A stretch of 5,535 nucleotides of DNA from Thalassolituus sp. GTDB taxonomy: Bacteria; Pseudomonadota; Gammaproteobacteria; Pseudomonadales; Oceanobacteraceae. Shown here in pieces: positions 1 through 5,535 of the stretch. The notes under the pieces are model-generated. The model did not search any database and was not told the DNA's origin. It saw only the letters and a list, made by a program, of their open reading frames with translations. Numbering within the stretch: the first letter of the stretch is position 1; every line of letters begins with the position of its first letter. Both the position numbers and the translations under genes were made by a program. The stretch lies in the NCBI GenBank assembly GCA_029212275.1, contig JARGOI010000193.1, positions 1-5,535 on the forward strand. The letters are read 5' to 3'.

Positions 1-14
1 TCATTGTGTATATC

Positions 15-800
15 ATGACAGCAAATTCGAGAAAATATTCCCTACTCTTTTTAGGTACGGGCAGCGGTGGCAACCTCAGTGTTGGTTCTGCTGCCGCCTG
101 CCTTGAATTAGACGGACAGCCAATCTTGTTGATTGATTGTGGCCCCGGCACACTGAATGCCTTTGCTGATGCCTATCAGGGCGCGTTACCGCCCGCCATT
201 TTTCTCACCCATGTCCATATGGATCATATTGCTGATTTAGAGATTTTGAGTGTACGCGCAAGACTAGCCGCAGAATCAGCTAAAAAGACAAATTCAAGGA
301 CACCTCCGCCCATTCCATTATTTGCACCACTCTCTATTATTAGCACCTTACATCAACGCTTAGCCACCTATCCTGGCACCATGGCCGAAGGGGATCACGA
401 CTTCTGGCAGGCGTTTCAATTGCGTCCCGTGAGCGACGAGTTTATCTGGCACTCAGACCGTTTTGTGATTTATCCCACACGCCATCATGCGCCCGGTTCC
501 AGTTACGCGTTGCATTTACCGGGGACTTTTTTTTACACGGGCGATACTCGTCCCGTCCCAGAAATTTTGCATCACCATAGCCAAGCGCAAGAAGTGATTT
601 TTCATGATTGCGGCAGCATACCGAATCCGTCCCATACCGGCCTAGAAGACTTGGCGCGCGAATATCGTGACGATATACGCCAACGCTTTGTGCTCTATCA
701 TTATGCCAATAGCGCAGCAGCTGATGGATTAGAACAAGCGGGATACCGGGCCGCACGTCCGGGCAGTCGCTATCTATTTAATGGTGATTCGGCCATTTAG
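15..800 (+). CDS. MBL-fold metallohydrolase (RNase Z/lactonase-like superfamily)
   Basis: Predicted soluble metal-dependent hydrolase of 261 residues with the metallo-beta-lactamase fold; its substrate cannot be told from sequence. The N-terminus opens with the usual first strand and glycine-rich turn (LLFLGTGSGGN, residues 10-20). The metal-binding signature HVHMDH is at 66-71. Further likely ligands are H157/H158, D177 in YTGDTRP and H229 in LYHY; H207 in PSHTGLEDL sits where related enzymes carry a conserved histidine. The length fits a single-domain MBL protein, and I see no RNase Z exosite arm, so tRNA 3' processing is unlikely. No signal peptide is visible, so it is probably cytoplasmic. 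I chose the ATG at 15; an in-frame GTG at 6 would add three residues, neither start has a clear ribosome binding site, and the window begins just upstream. The stop codon abuts the next gene's ATG, so the two are probably co-transcribed. Family call is firm; function is unassigned. Confidence 0.88.
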   Translation: MTANSRKYSLLFLGTGSGGNLSVGSAAACLELDGQPILLIDCGPGTLNAFADAYQGALPPAIFLTHVHMDHIADLEILSVRARLAAESAKKTNSRTPPPIPLFAPLSIISTLHQRLATYPGTMAEGDHDFWQAFQLRPVSDEFIWHSDRFVIYPTRHHAPGSSYALHLPGTFFYTGDTRPVPEILHHHSQAQEVIFHDCGSIPNPSHTGLEDLAREYRDDIRQRFVLYHYANSAAADGLEQAGYRAARPGSRYLFNGDSAI

Positions 801-1487
801 ATGACTACAAACTCACTTCTGTTCACGCTTGAACAACGCCTAAAAAATATGCTGTACGATGCCCAGTTGGTACAACAGACCTTGCCACAATGTCCGCAAA
901 TCAAACTATGGCTACTCGATCCCATCCCTATGCAGCGAGCTTTTTCTGCAGAGGAAGTGGAATCCATCGAAACCTATCCAGCCTATTGGGCGATGTGTTG
1001 GGCCAGCGGGCAAATTTTAGCACGCCATGTATCGGCTAATCCGGACATCGTCGCCGGTAAACGAGTGCTCGATTTTGGCAGTGGATCAGGGGTTGTCGCC
1101 ATTGCCGCGGCACTTGCTGGTGCAACAGAAGTGGTGGCTTTAGACCAAGATGCCGATGCTTTATTAGCTTGCCAAGCCAACGCCCAACTCAACCACGTGG
1201 AACTTAACACCACCAGCAAGCTCCTAGAGTTTGAAACGCCATTTGATCTGTTATTGGTAGCAGACGTTTTATACGACCGTGATAACTTATCTTTACTCGA
1301 TCAATTTTTAGGAATGGCAACCAACGTGCTGTTAGCTGATTCTCGAGTCCATAATTTTCAACATCCACATTATGTACTGATGAACACAGAAGAATCGGCC
1401 ACTCATCCAGATTTAGATGAAGCAAATGACTTTCGCCGGGTAAGAATTTACCGCAGCGAGCAGTCGCCTCTCGAAGGTTTGCGCTAA
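801..1487 (+). CDS. class I SAM-dependent methyltransferase, NNT1/ETFB-lysine-methyltransferase-like
   Basis: A 228-residue predicted methyltransferase transferring a methyl group from S-adenosylmethionine. Motif I is clear (VLDFGSGSGVVAIAAA, residues 89-104), followed by the acidic end of strand 2 (VVALDQD, with D115 expected to bind the adenosyl ribose) and the post-motif ADVLYDR (154-160). The segment before motif I, PAYWAMCWASGQILARHV (60-77), is typical of the family that includes eukaryotic NNT1/EFM7 and the ETF-beta lysine methyltransferase, so a protein substrate (lysine or N-terminus) is more likely than DNA or rRNA. The actual substrate is not shown by the sequence. The ATG follows the upstream TAG with no gap, and only a weak GGTG (783-786) lies upstream, so translation may depend on coupling to the preceding gene. 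rnb starts 42 bases downstream, suggesting one operon. The C-terminal tail after about residue 195 is acidic and less recognisable. Confidence 0.85.
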   Translation: MTTNSLLFTLEQRLKNMLYDAQLVQQTLPQCPQIKLWLLDPIPMQRAFSAEEVESIETYPAYWAMCWASGQILARHVSANPDIVAGKRVLDFGSGSGVVAIAAALAGATEVVALDQDADALLACQANAQLNHVELNTTSKLLEFETPFDLLLVADVLYDRDNLSLLDQFLGMATNVLLADSRVHNFQHPHYVLMNTEESATHPDLDEANDFRRVRIYRSEQSPLEGLR

Positions 1488-1529
1488 ATCCATTACACTT
1501 GCCGCCTTTTATTGTACAGAGCCAATCGG

Positions 1530-3458
1530 ATGCTTGATCAAAACGCTTTATCCCAGCTGAAATCACTTAAACAGGATATTCAGAATAATACACCGCGTTT
1601 CGACGGCATTGTCCGTGGTAGTCACGGACGATTTGGGTTCGTGAACAACGATCAAGGGCAAAGTTATTTTCTTAGCCCAGAAGAGATTGAAAAAGTACTG
1701 CCCGGTGATAGCGTGCACTTTCGTGTTGAAACTCTCAGCGATGGCAAAGAACAAGCCTTTGTAGAACGGTTAATTGACAGTACTCTGAGCGAATTTTGCG
1801 GTCGTTATATTGTTCGTGGCAAAGGTCATTTCATTGAGGCCGATCATGCCAGCCTTAATCGCTGGGTTTTTGTTCCACCAGCGGCACGCCTCAACGCCAA
1901 TGATGGTGATTATGTGTGCGCAAAATTAACCAAACATCCTTTTCCTCAGGGTAAGGCTCAGGCAGAAATACTCAATGTTTTAGGATCTGAGAGCTTGCCG
2001 GGCATTCAGCGCTTAGTAATGCAAGCGCGTTTTGGCCTAGACACCGAGTTTTCAGAAGCGGTTCACGCCGAAGTAGCAGCCCTAGTTGAACAAGGTCTGG
2101 GGGACTACGTTAGCGAGCGTACTGATTTAACTCACCTCCCTTTCGTCACCATCGATTCCGCGGGAACCCGCGATATTGATGATGCTTTATTTGCCGAAGC
2201 CCATACCGAAGGTTGGACATTATGGGTGGCTATTGCCGATCCATCTGCACTGGTCAGAGAAGGTTCAGCGCTAGATAATGCAGCGCAAGCGCGCATGACG
2301 TCGGCCTATTTTGCCGATAGCGTTATTCCGATGTTGCCCAGCGAATTATCCGAGCAGCTTTGCTCATTGCAAGAACGCGTTCAACGCCTAGCCATGGTGG
2401 TTGAAATTCGCTTGGCCGAGAATGGATCGGTTAATGAAGTAAAACTGCACAGCGCCATCATCGAAAGTCACGCCAAGTTATCCTATAACCAAGTAGCCCA
2501 GTTTATTTCAGGTACGAATGAAGACATCGCGGCCGAATTGCATGGCCCATTGTTGTATTTATCGGATTGTGCCAAAGCATTGCACCAGTGGCGCGAAGAT
2601 AACGCCTTGGTAATGGAAGAAAGACCAGACTACAAATTAGTGTTGGATGAAACTGGTCAAGTACAAAACATCGTACGTATCGAACGCAATCTAGCGCACA
2701 AACTCGTCGAAGAGTGCATGCTGGTGTGTAATCGATCGGTTGCATTGTGGTTAAAAGAACGCCAAGCAGGATTCTTTATCCAACAAAAAGGCATTCGTAC
2801 AGAACGTCATGGCGAAGCGGCCATGCTGTTAAAAGAGCAACTCAATCTCGATAAAAAGCCCTCTTTACATGAGTTGAACGAATACGTTGCCCTAGTGCAA
2901 CAAGCCAGCAAACTGGACTCCGAATTGCCGGTTCGGACCATTTTGAGCCGTCAAATGGACCGCAGCCAATTTGGTCAAGAAGCAACACCGCACATGGGCT
3001 TGGGGTTTGAGTGCTACACCACATTCACTTCGCCACTGCGCAAATATAATGATTTATTGATTCATAGAACCATAAAGTCATTACTGCAAGATAATTCGAA
3101 CCCATTAGTGGTGAACGACGAACTCATGCAACGCATTCAAAACACGCAGAATCAGGCACGACAAGCCGCTAATTTAGCTGAACAGTGGCTGAAATTGGCT
3201 TGGCTTGCGAAACAGGATAAAGAACAATCTTACTCTGCGACCATCGTACATATGAACAGCAATAGTATTACTGTGCGCTTCGATGATACTGGCATCGAAG
3301 GCAGTATTGATCGACGTAAAGCAAAAGACTGGACATTTGATAGTAAAACCATGACCCATAGCAAAAACGAAGAAAGGTTTGTGCTAAATCAAGCATTGCG
3401 CGTCATCGTTCAAGAAGTGATTCCTGAAAAACGTTCGTTAAAACTTCGTTTAGCCTGA
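1530..3458 (+). CDS. rnb: exoribonuclease II (RNase II)
   Basis: Processive 3'-to-5' hydrolytic exoribonuclease releasing nucleoside 5'-monophosphates during mRNA decay. From the ATG at 1530 it is 642 residues, close to the 644 of E. coli RNase II and well short of RNase R, and its N-terminus (MLDQNALSQLKS) resembles E. coli's. Domain order is two cold-shock domains (about 20-85 and 86-165), the RNB catalytic domain (about 185-545) and a C-terminal S1 domain (about 565-640). The catalytic aspartates are D209, D215, D217 and D218 in IDSAGTRDIDDALF, matching E. coli D201/D207/D209/D210. Y260, Y319, E394, R504 (SPLRKY) and E551 match E. coli Y253, Y313, E390, R500 and E542. M362 stands where E. 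coli has F358, a base-clamping aromatic. An in-frame TTG at 1512 would add six residues but lacks family support; AGAG at 1518-1521 is a weak ribosome binding site for the ATG. The gene probably shares a transcript with the two upstream genes and ends before the palindromic terminator at 3537. Confidence 0.96.
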   Translation: MLDQNALSQLKSLKQDIQNNTPRFDGIVRGSHGRFGFVNNDQGQSYFLSPEEIEKVLPGDSVHFRVETLSDGKEQAFVERLIDSTLSEFCGRYIVRGKGHFIEADHASLNRWVFVPPAARLNANDGDYVCAKLTKHPFPQGKAQAEILNVLGSESLPGIQRLVMQARFGLDTEFSEAVHAEVAALVEQGLGDYVSERTDLTHLPFVTIDSAGTRDIDDALFAEAHTEGWTLWVAIADPSALVREGSALDNAAQARMTSAYFADSVIPMLPSELSEQLCSLQERVQRLAMVVEIRLAENGSVNEVKLHSAIIESHAKLSYNQVAQFISGTNEDIAAELHGPLLYLSDCAKALHQWREDNALVMEERPDYKLVLDETGQVQNIVRIERNLAHKLVEECMLVCNRSVALWLKERQAGFFIQQKGIRTERHGEAAMLLKEQLNLDKKPSLHELNEYVALVQQASKLDSELPVRTILSRQMDRSQFGQEATPHMGLGFECYTTFTSPLRKYNDLLIHRTIKSLLQDNSNPLVVNDELMQRIQNTQNQARQAANLAEQWLKLAWLAKQDKEQSYSATIVHMNSNSITVRFDDTGIEGSIDRRKAKDWTFDSKTMTHSKNEERFVLNQALRVIVQEVIPEKRSLKLRLA

Positions 3459-3468
3459 TGTTTGTGAG

Positions 3469-3490
3469 AATTGCCTGACGTCAGCTAATT
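3469..3490. repeat. imperfect 22-bp dyad after rnb, with CTGACGTCAG core
   Basis: Ten bases after the rnb stop there is a perfect 10-bp palindrome, CTGACGTCAG (3475-3484), flanked by AATT on both sides, giving 9 matching pairs of 11. It lacks a loop and a T tract, so it is not a terminator by itself. It could be a protein-binding site, a weak 3' hairpin or chance. Confidence 0.4.
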
Positions 3491-3536
3491 GAATGGCATA
3501 GAGTTTTGCCAACACTGCAAACTTGCCAAAAACACG

Positions 3537-3574
3537 ACACATAAAAAAAGCGCCTAGGCGCTTTTTTTATGTGT
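3537..3574. terminator. bidirectional rho-independent terminator between rnb and the H-NS-like gene
   Basis: A perfect 38-bp palindrome centred on CTAG (3554-3557). The core reads GCGCCTAGGCGC, and it is flanked by seven A on the left and seven T on the right, continuing as ACACAT/ATGTGT. Read on either strand it gives a GC stem with a four-base loop followed by a U tract. It lies 78 bases after the rnb stop and 16 bases after the stop of the converging - strand gene, so it should end both transcripts. Confidence 0.93.
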
Positions 3575-3590
3575 GGCTAATAATGCTTTT

Positions 3591-4055
3591 TTAATCAATT
3601 TTCCACGTGCGAACGGTCTGAAAACCATACTCTTCAATCCATTCGTCTAACTGACGAGGATTACGTTTGATTTTTTCAACTTTCTCATTCGTGGCTGGAT
3701 TACGATAGCTACCCACGGCCAATTTTGGCTTAGGAAGGCTGGATGTTTTCTTTTCAGTTTTGCGAACATCACGAGTAATCGATTTTTCAAAGTGACGCTT
3801 TAGACTGCCATAAATGGAAGATGGGTTAGCATCTTTGGCCATGCCTACAATCCAAGCTTCGATTTGGCTTGAGCGAGAAACATATAGCTCTTCTTCAGTT
3901 AGGCTATTTTGATTGCAAAGGCGCTTAATCGCATCATCAAACTCTTTCATCCCTTCGAGTTTTTTTTCCTGGTCTTTCTTCAGACGCTCAAGCTCTTCGA
4001 TACGCTGTTGATGTTGTTGAATCTGTTTATCAATATCATGATCAAATGCAGACAC
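3591..4055 (-). CDS. H-NS/MvaT-like nucleoid-associated DNA-binding protein
   Basis: A 154-residue protein that I read as a member of the H-NS superfamily closest to MvaT/MvaU, which bind AT-rich DNA and silence acquired genes. Residues 8-48 are a charged, Gln/Glu/Lys-rich predicted coiled coil (QQRIEELERLKKDQEKKLEG), as expected for the oligomerisation region. A basic linker (about 91-114, KTEKKTSSLPKPK) leads to the C-terminal domain 117-153. That domain aligns without gaps to the MvaT DNA-binding domain as I recall it: YRNPATNE for YKNPHTGE, then a shared N, L, EW, G, V and W pattern (RQLDEWIEEYG). The usual Gly-Asn of the AT-pincer loop is Arg-Asn here (R131-N132). It is about 30 residues longer than typical MvaT, the excess lying in 51-92, which I do not recognise. 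It starts with GTG (4055-4053), supported by a strong ribosome binding site 7 bases away. It stands alone, divergent from feoA and convergent with rnb. Superfamily call is likely; the silencing role is inferred. Confidence 0.75.
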   Translation of the reverse strand: MSAFDHDIDKQIQQHQQRIEELERLKKDQEKKLEGMKEFDDAIKRLCNQNSLTEEELYVSRSSQIEAWIVGMAKDANPSSIYGSLKRHFEKSITRDVRKTEKKTSSLPKPKLAVGSYRNPATNEKVEKIKRNPRQLDEWIEEYGFQTVRTWKID

Positions 4056-4062
4056 TTAAAAA

Positions 4063-4069
4063 CCTCTTT
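4063..4069 (-). promoter_or_regulatory. strong Shine-Dalgarno fixing the GTG start of the H-NS-like gene
   Basis: On the - strand the sequence reads AAAGAGG, ending 7 bases before the GTG at 4055-4053. It is the clearest ribosome binding site in the window and justifies the non-ATG start, because no in-frame ATG follows nearby. Confidence 0.8.
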
Positions 4070-4071
4070 AG

Positions 4072-4083
4072 ATATAGCTATAT
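4072..4083. repeat. 12-bp palindrome in the leader of the H-NS-like gene
   Basis: ATATAGCTATAT is a perfect palindrome just upstream of the Shine-Dalgarno of the - strand gene. It could be a repressor or autoregulator site; in such AT-rich sequence chance is also possible. Confidence 0.4.
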
Positions 4084-4102
4084 AGATATTAAAAAGTTAT
4101 TA

Positions 4103-4116
4103 CCTAATAAATTAGG
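4103..4116. repeat. CCTAAT-AA-ATTAGG inverted repeat near the likely transcription start
   Basis: Six-base arms CCTAAT (4103-4108) and ATTAGG (4111-4116) are separated by AA. If the promoter at 4120-4147 is right, transcription of the H-NS-like gene would start within or beside this dyad, a normal place for an operator. No known regulator is assigned. Confidence 0.4.
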
Positions 4117-4119
4117 AAT

Positions 4120-4147
4120 ATATTAAATACTTCGGTAATGCTCACAA
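4120..4147 (-). promoter_or_regulatory. candidate sigma70 promoter of the H-NS-like gene
   Basis: On the - strand TTGTGA (4147-4142) could be the -35 box and TAATAT (4125-4120) the -10 box, with a 16-base spacer and four of six consensus matches in each. TATATT (4122-4117) is an alternative -10 with a 19-base spacer. The AT-rich context offers many -10-like hexamers, so this is only a candidate. Confidence 0.35.
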
Positions 4148-4424
4148 ATAATTTTGGGAAACGAAGCTGTGTCGTTTTCAATAATATTTTGTTTATAAAT
4201 ACTTAATATCGAAGAAGGTGTTCGACAATAAATTATAACTTACCGAGGGGAATGCCATATTAAACCAATGGTTCTACTAGGCAACCTTTTTTATGTTTTA
4301 TGACAAATATCAAGAAACTTCCTTTAATCGCACTGTAAATATCAACAATGGAGTACGGTCAGTGACAATATGCGGTAAAAACATGGGAAGAAAGAACATT
4401 GTTAGATAAGGAAGCGCCTATCAC

Positions 4425-4453
4425 TTGTACTAGTTAATGATAAGTATTATCAT
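4425..4453 (+). promoter_or_regulatory. candidate feoAB promoter overlapped by the Fur box
   Basis: TATCAT (4448-4453) matches the -10 consensus at five of six positions. TTGTAC (4425-4430), a weak -35 hexamer sharing TTG, is 17 bases upstream. The transcription start would be near 4460, giving a leader of about 25 bases. The -10 lies inside the Fur box, which fits iron repression. Confidence 0.5.
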
Positions 4454-4454
4454 T
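4436..4454. promoter_or_regulatory. Fur box upstream of feoAB
   Basis: AATGATAAGTATTATCATT is a 19-bp dyad centred on T4445 with a single mismatched pair. Its inner 15 bases, TGATAAGTATTATCA (4438-4452), match the 7-1-7 Fur consensus TGATAATnATTATCA at 13 of 14 defined positions. It lies 30 bases before the feoA ATG and covers the likely -10 box, so iron-loaded Fur should repress the operon. Fur control of feo is well established in gammaproteobacteria. Confidence 0.9.
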
Positions 4455-4484
4455 TAAAAACATTTAAACGCAGTGAATCGAATG

Positions 4485-4721
4485 ATGACTGAGCTGACAT
4501 TAGACCAAATTACCATTGGCCAACGCGCCCGCATTGTTGGTTTCAGTGACGTAGAAACAAATTTCCGTCGTAAATTATTGGCGCTGGGCATGATGCCGGG
4601 TGCAGAAGTGGAAGTCCGCCGTGCTGCTCCTATGGGTGACCCCATTCAAATCGTATTACGAGGAGCATCAATCAGTTTACGCAAACAAGAAGCATCCATT
4701 ATCGAGGTTGAAGCTCTGTGA
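4485..4721 (+). CDS. feoA: ferrous iron transport protein FeoA
   Basis: Small cytoplasmic SH3-like-fold protein that works with the FeoB membrane transporter in Fe(II) uptake. From the ATG at 4485 it is 78 residues, against 75 for E. coli FeoA. It carries the family pattern: IVGFSD (17-22), RRKLLALGMMPGAEVEV (28-44), RAAPMGDPIQI (46-56) and a closing SLRKQEASIIEVEAL (64-78), all closely matching the E. coli protein. In-frame starts at 4482 (ATG) and 4473 (GTG) would add one and four residues. I prefer 4485 because AGTGA (4472-4476) is then a partial ribosome binding site 8 bases away. Its stop codon overlaps the feoB start (GTGA), implying translational coupling. The Fur box immediately upstream predicts repression when iron is plentiful. 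Confidence 0.95.
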   Translation: MTELTLDQITIGQRARIVGFSDVETNFRRKLLALGMMPGAEVEVRRAAPMGDPIQIVLRGASISLRKQEASIIEVEAL

Positions 4722-5535
4722 TAAAACCCGCCAAAATCGGTGTCATCGGCAACCCTAACTGCGGCAAAACAACGTTATTCAATGCCCTAACAGGATCCCG
4801 ACAGAAAGTCGGAAACTGGCCGGGCGTGACCATTGAGCGAAAATCCGGCATCGTTCCATTGCGAGATGTAAATCATATCCTGATTGATTTACCAGGCACC
4901 TATGCACTGGACAGTCACGACGACGAATTATCGACCGACGAAAAAATCGCACGCGAATTTGCCATGTCGGGCGAAGCTGACCTAATCATTAACATTCTTG
5001 ATGCCAGCAACTTACATCGTAATTTGTTCTTAACATCCCAGTTATTGGACATGGGAGTTCCTGTTGTCTGTGCGGTCAACATGATCGACGTCGCCGAGCG
5101 CGAAGGTATTCATGTTGATTGCCAAATACTGTCTCAGCAATTAGGTGTACCTGTGGTACCAATTGTGGCTGCCAACAACGTCGGTATTCCTGAATTGCGC
5201 CGCATACTCGCGCACAAATTAGAACATCCGACCGTCGCTACACCCATAGTGCGTCCAGATAAAGACATTCAAAAAGCCATCAATATTCTGTGCGAACAAC
5301 TTCAAGAGCATGTCAAAAATCCCTTTTGGACAGCCTCGCGTACCTTGGAGTGTGATGTCTACGCACTCGATGGTTTACCTACTCAGGTTCGCCAAAACGC
5401 AGCTGCCAAAGCCGCAGAGTTGCGTCTCGAACTGGAAGAAACCCATAAGCAACCTATGGATGTGTTAATTGCCAACAGCCGTTACCGCGCCATTGAAAAA
5501 ATTCTACGTGAAGTATTAACGGTCAATAATCAAGG
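4718..5535 (+). CDS. feoB: ferrous iron transporter FeoB, 5' part (runs off the window)
   Basis: N-terminal 272 residues of FeoB, the inner-membrane Fe(II) transporter whose cytoplasmic N-terminus is a GTP-binding domain. The frame is open to the window end. The G motifs are all readable: G1 GNPNCGKTTLFNALTG (11-26), G2 around T38 in GNWPGVTIERK (32-42), G3 DLPGTYALD (57-65), G4 NMID (121-124) and a weaker G5 region VAANNVG (150-156). The remainder (about 170-272), helical by family, corresponds to the GDI/spacer region leading to the membrane domain, which is not in the window. The start is a GTG at 4718 overlapping the feoA stop; it places residue 1 close to the E. coli FeoB start (IGLIGNPNSGKTT there, IGVIGNPNCGKTT here). 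Cys15 in the P-loop replaces the Ser of E. coli, a substitution I believe is common in the family. Expected to be co-regulated with feoA by Fur. Confidence 0.96.
   Translation, partial: MIKPAKIGVIGNPNCGKTTLFNALTGSRQKVGNWPGVTIERKSGIVPLRDVNHILIDLPGTYALDSHDDELSTDEKIAREFAMSGEADLIINILDASNLHRNLFLTSQLLDMGVPVVCAVNMIDVAEREGIHVDCQILSQQLGVPVVPIVAANNVGIPELRRILAHKLEHPTVATPIVRPDKDIQKAINILCEQLQEHVKNPFWTASRTLECDVYALDGLPTQVRQNAAAKAAELRLELEETHKQPMDVLIANSRYRAIEKILREVLTVNNQ

Larger units (their letters stand above)
4056..4472. other. long AT-rich divergent intergenic region
   Basis: About 417 bases separate the H-NS-like gene (leftward) from the first possible feoA start (rightward). The left edge carries the ribosome binding site, two short palindromes and a candidate promoter for the H-NS-like gene. 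The right edge carries the Fur box and feo promoter. The centre, about 4150-4420, contains no ORF above about 30 codons with a credible ribosome binding site, no recognisable RNA gene and no terminator; the only small structure I see is TCGAA (4209-4213) facing TTCGA (4221-4225). The region is visibly richer in A and T than the flanking genes, a composition that H-NS-type proteins favour. Confidence 0.7.

Noticed and set aside
442..756. Open frame of 104 codons on the - strand inside the MBL gene
   Set aside because: It lies wholly antisense to a gene with clear MBL motifs, and its protein has no recognisable pattern.
15..800. Assigning the MBL protein as RNase Z (tRNA 3' processing)
   Set aside because: The HxHxDH core is shared by many MBL enzymes and I see no exosite arm, so only the superfamily is supported.
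1512..1529. TTG at 1512 as the rnb start
   Set aside because: The ATG at 1530 gives a length and N-terminus matching E. coli RNase II; the extra six residues have no family support.
1204..1566. Open frame of 120 codons on the - strand across the methyltransferase end and rnb start
   Set aside because: It overlaps two well-supported genes and shows no domain.
4268..4303. 11-codon ORF (MVLLGNLFYVL) on the + strand as a leader peptide
   Set aside because: No good ribosome binding site, no following attenuator hairpin, and about 180 bases from feoA.
4310..4399. 29-codon ORF on the - strand (starts MFFLPMFLPH) in the long spacer
   Set aside because: It has no ribosome binding site and no detectable family; a frame this short is expected by chance.
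4056..4472. Riboswitch, small RNA, tRNA or CRISPR in the long spacer
   Set aside because: I found no cloverleaf, repeated unit or strong stem-loop plus T tract on either strand by reading; only short AT-rich dyads are present.
4454..4645. Open frame of 63 codons on the - strand over feoA
   Set aside because: It is a shadow of feoA, which is firmly identified by family motifs.

Overview
The window looks like a piece of a gammaproteobacterial chromosome, probably a marine relative of Oceanospirillales/Pseudomonadales. The evidence is an RNase II of E. coli type and length, a small DNA-binding protein whose C-terminus resembles the MvaT/MvaU branch of the H-NS family, and a feoA-feoB pair preceded by a near-consensus Fur box. 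The lineage is inferred from these gene types, not from a marker gene. Coding density is high and base composition moderate, except for one visibly AT-rich intergenic stretch.

Left block (about 15-3458, + strand): three closely packed genes. The first encodes a metallo-beta-lactamase-fold hydrolase. The second encodes a class I SAM-dependent methyltransferase of the NNT1/ETFB-lysine-methyltransferase type, and its ATG directly follows the first gene's stop codon. The third is rnb (exoribonuclease II), 42 bases further on. They probably form one transcription unit. rnb is clearly identifiable; the substrates of the other two are unknown.

Middle (3459-4055): rnb converges on a 154-residue H-NS/MvaT-like gene on the - strand. 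Between them lies a perfect 38-bp palindrome with a GC core flanked by A and T tracts, which can act as a rho-independent terminator in both directions.

Intergenic 4056-4481: a long AT-rich divergent control region between the H-NS-like gene and feoA. It holds the Shine-Dalgarno sequence, two short palindromes and a candidate promoter for the H-NS-like gene on the left, and a Fur box overlapping the likely feo promoter on the right. The central part (about 4150-4420) has no recognisable content.

Right block (4485-5535, + strand): feoA and the 5' part of feoB overlap by four bases (GTGA). They encode the ferrous iron uptake system, and feoB runs off the end of the window after most of its cytoplasmic G-protein/spacer region.

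No mobile element, CRISPR array, tRNA or rRNA was seen, and most of the content is conventional. The parts most worth a second look are the divergent H-NS-like/feo control region, the atypical H-NS-like protein, and a replaced aromatic clamp residue in RNase II.
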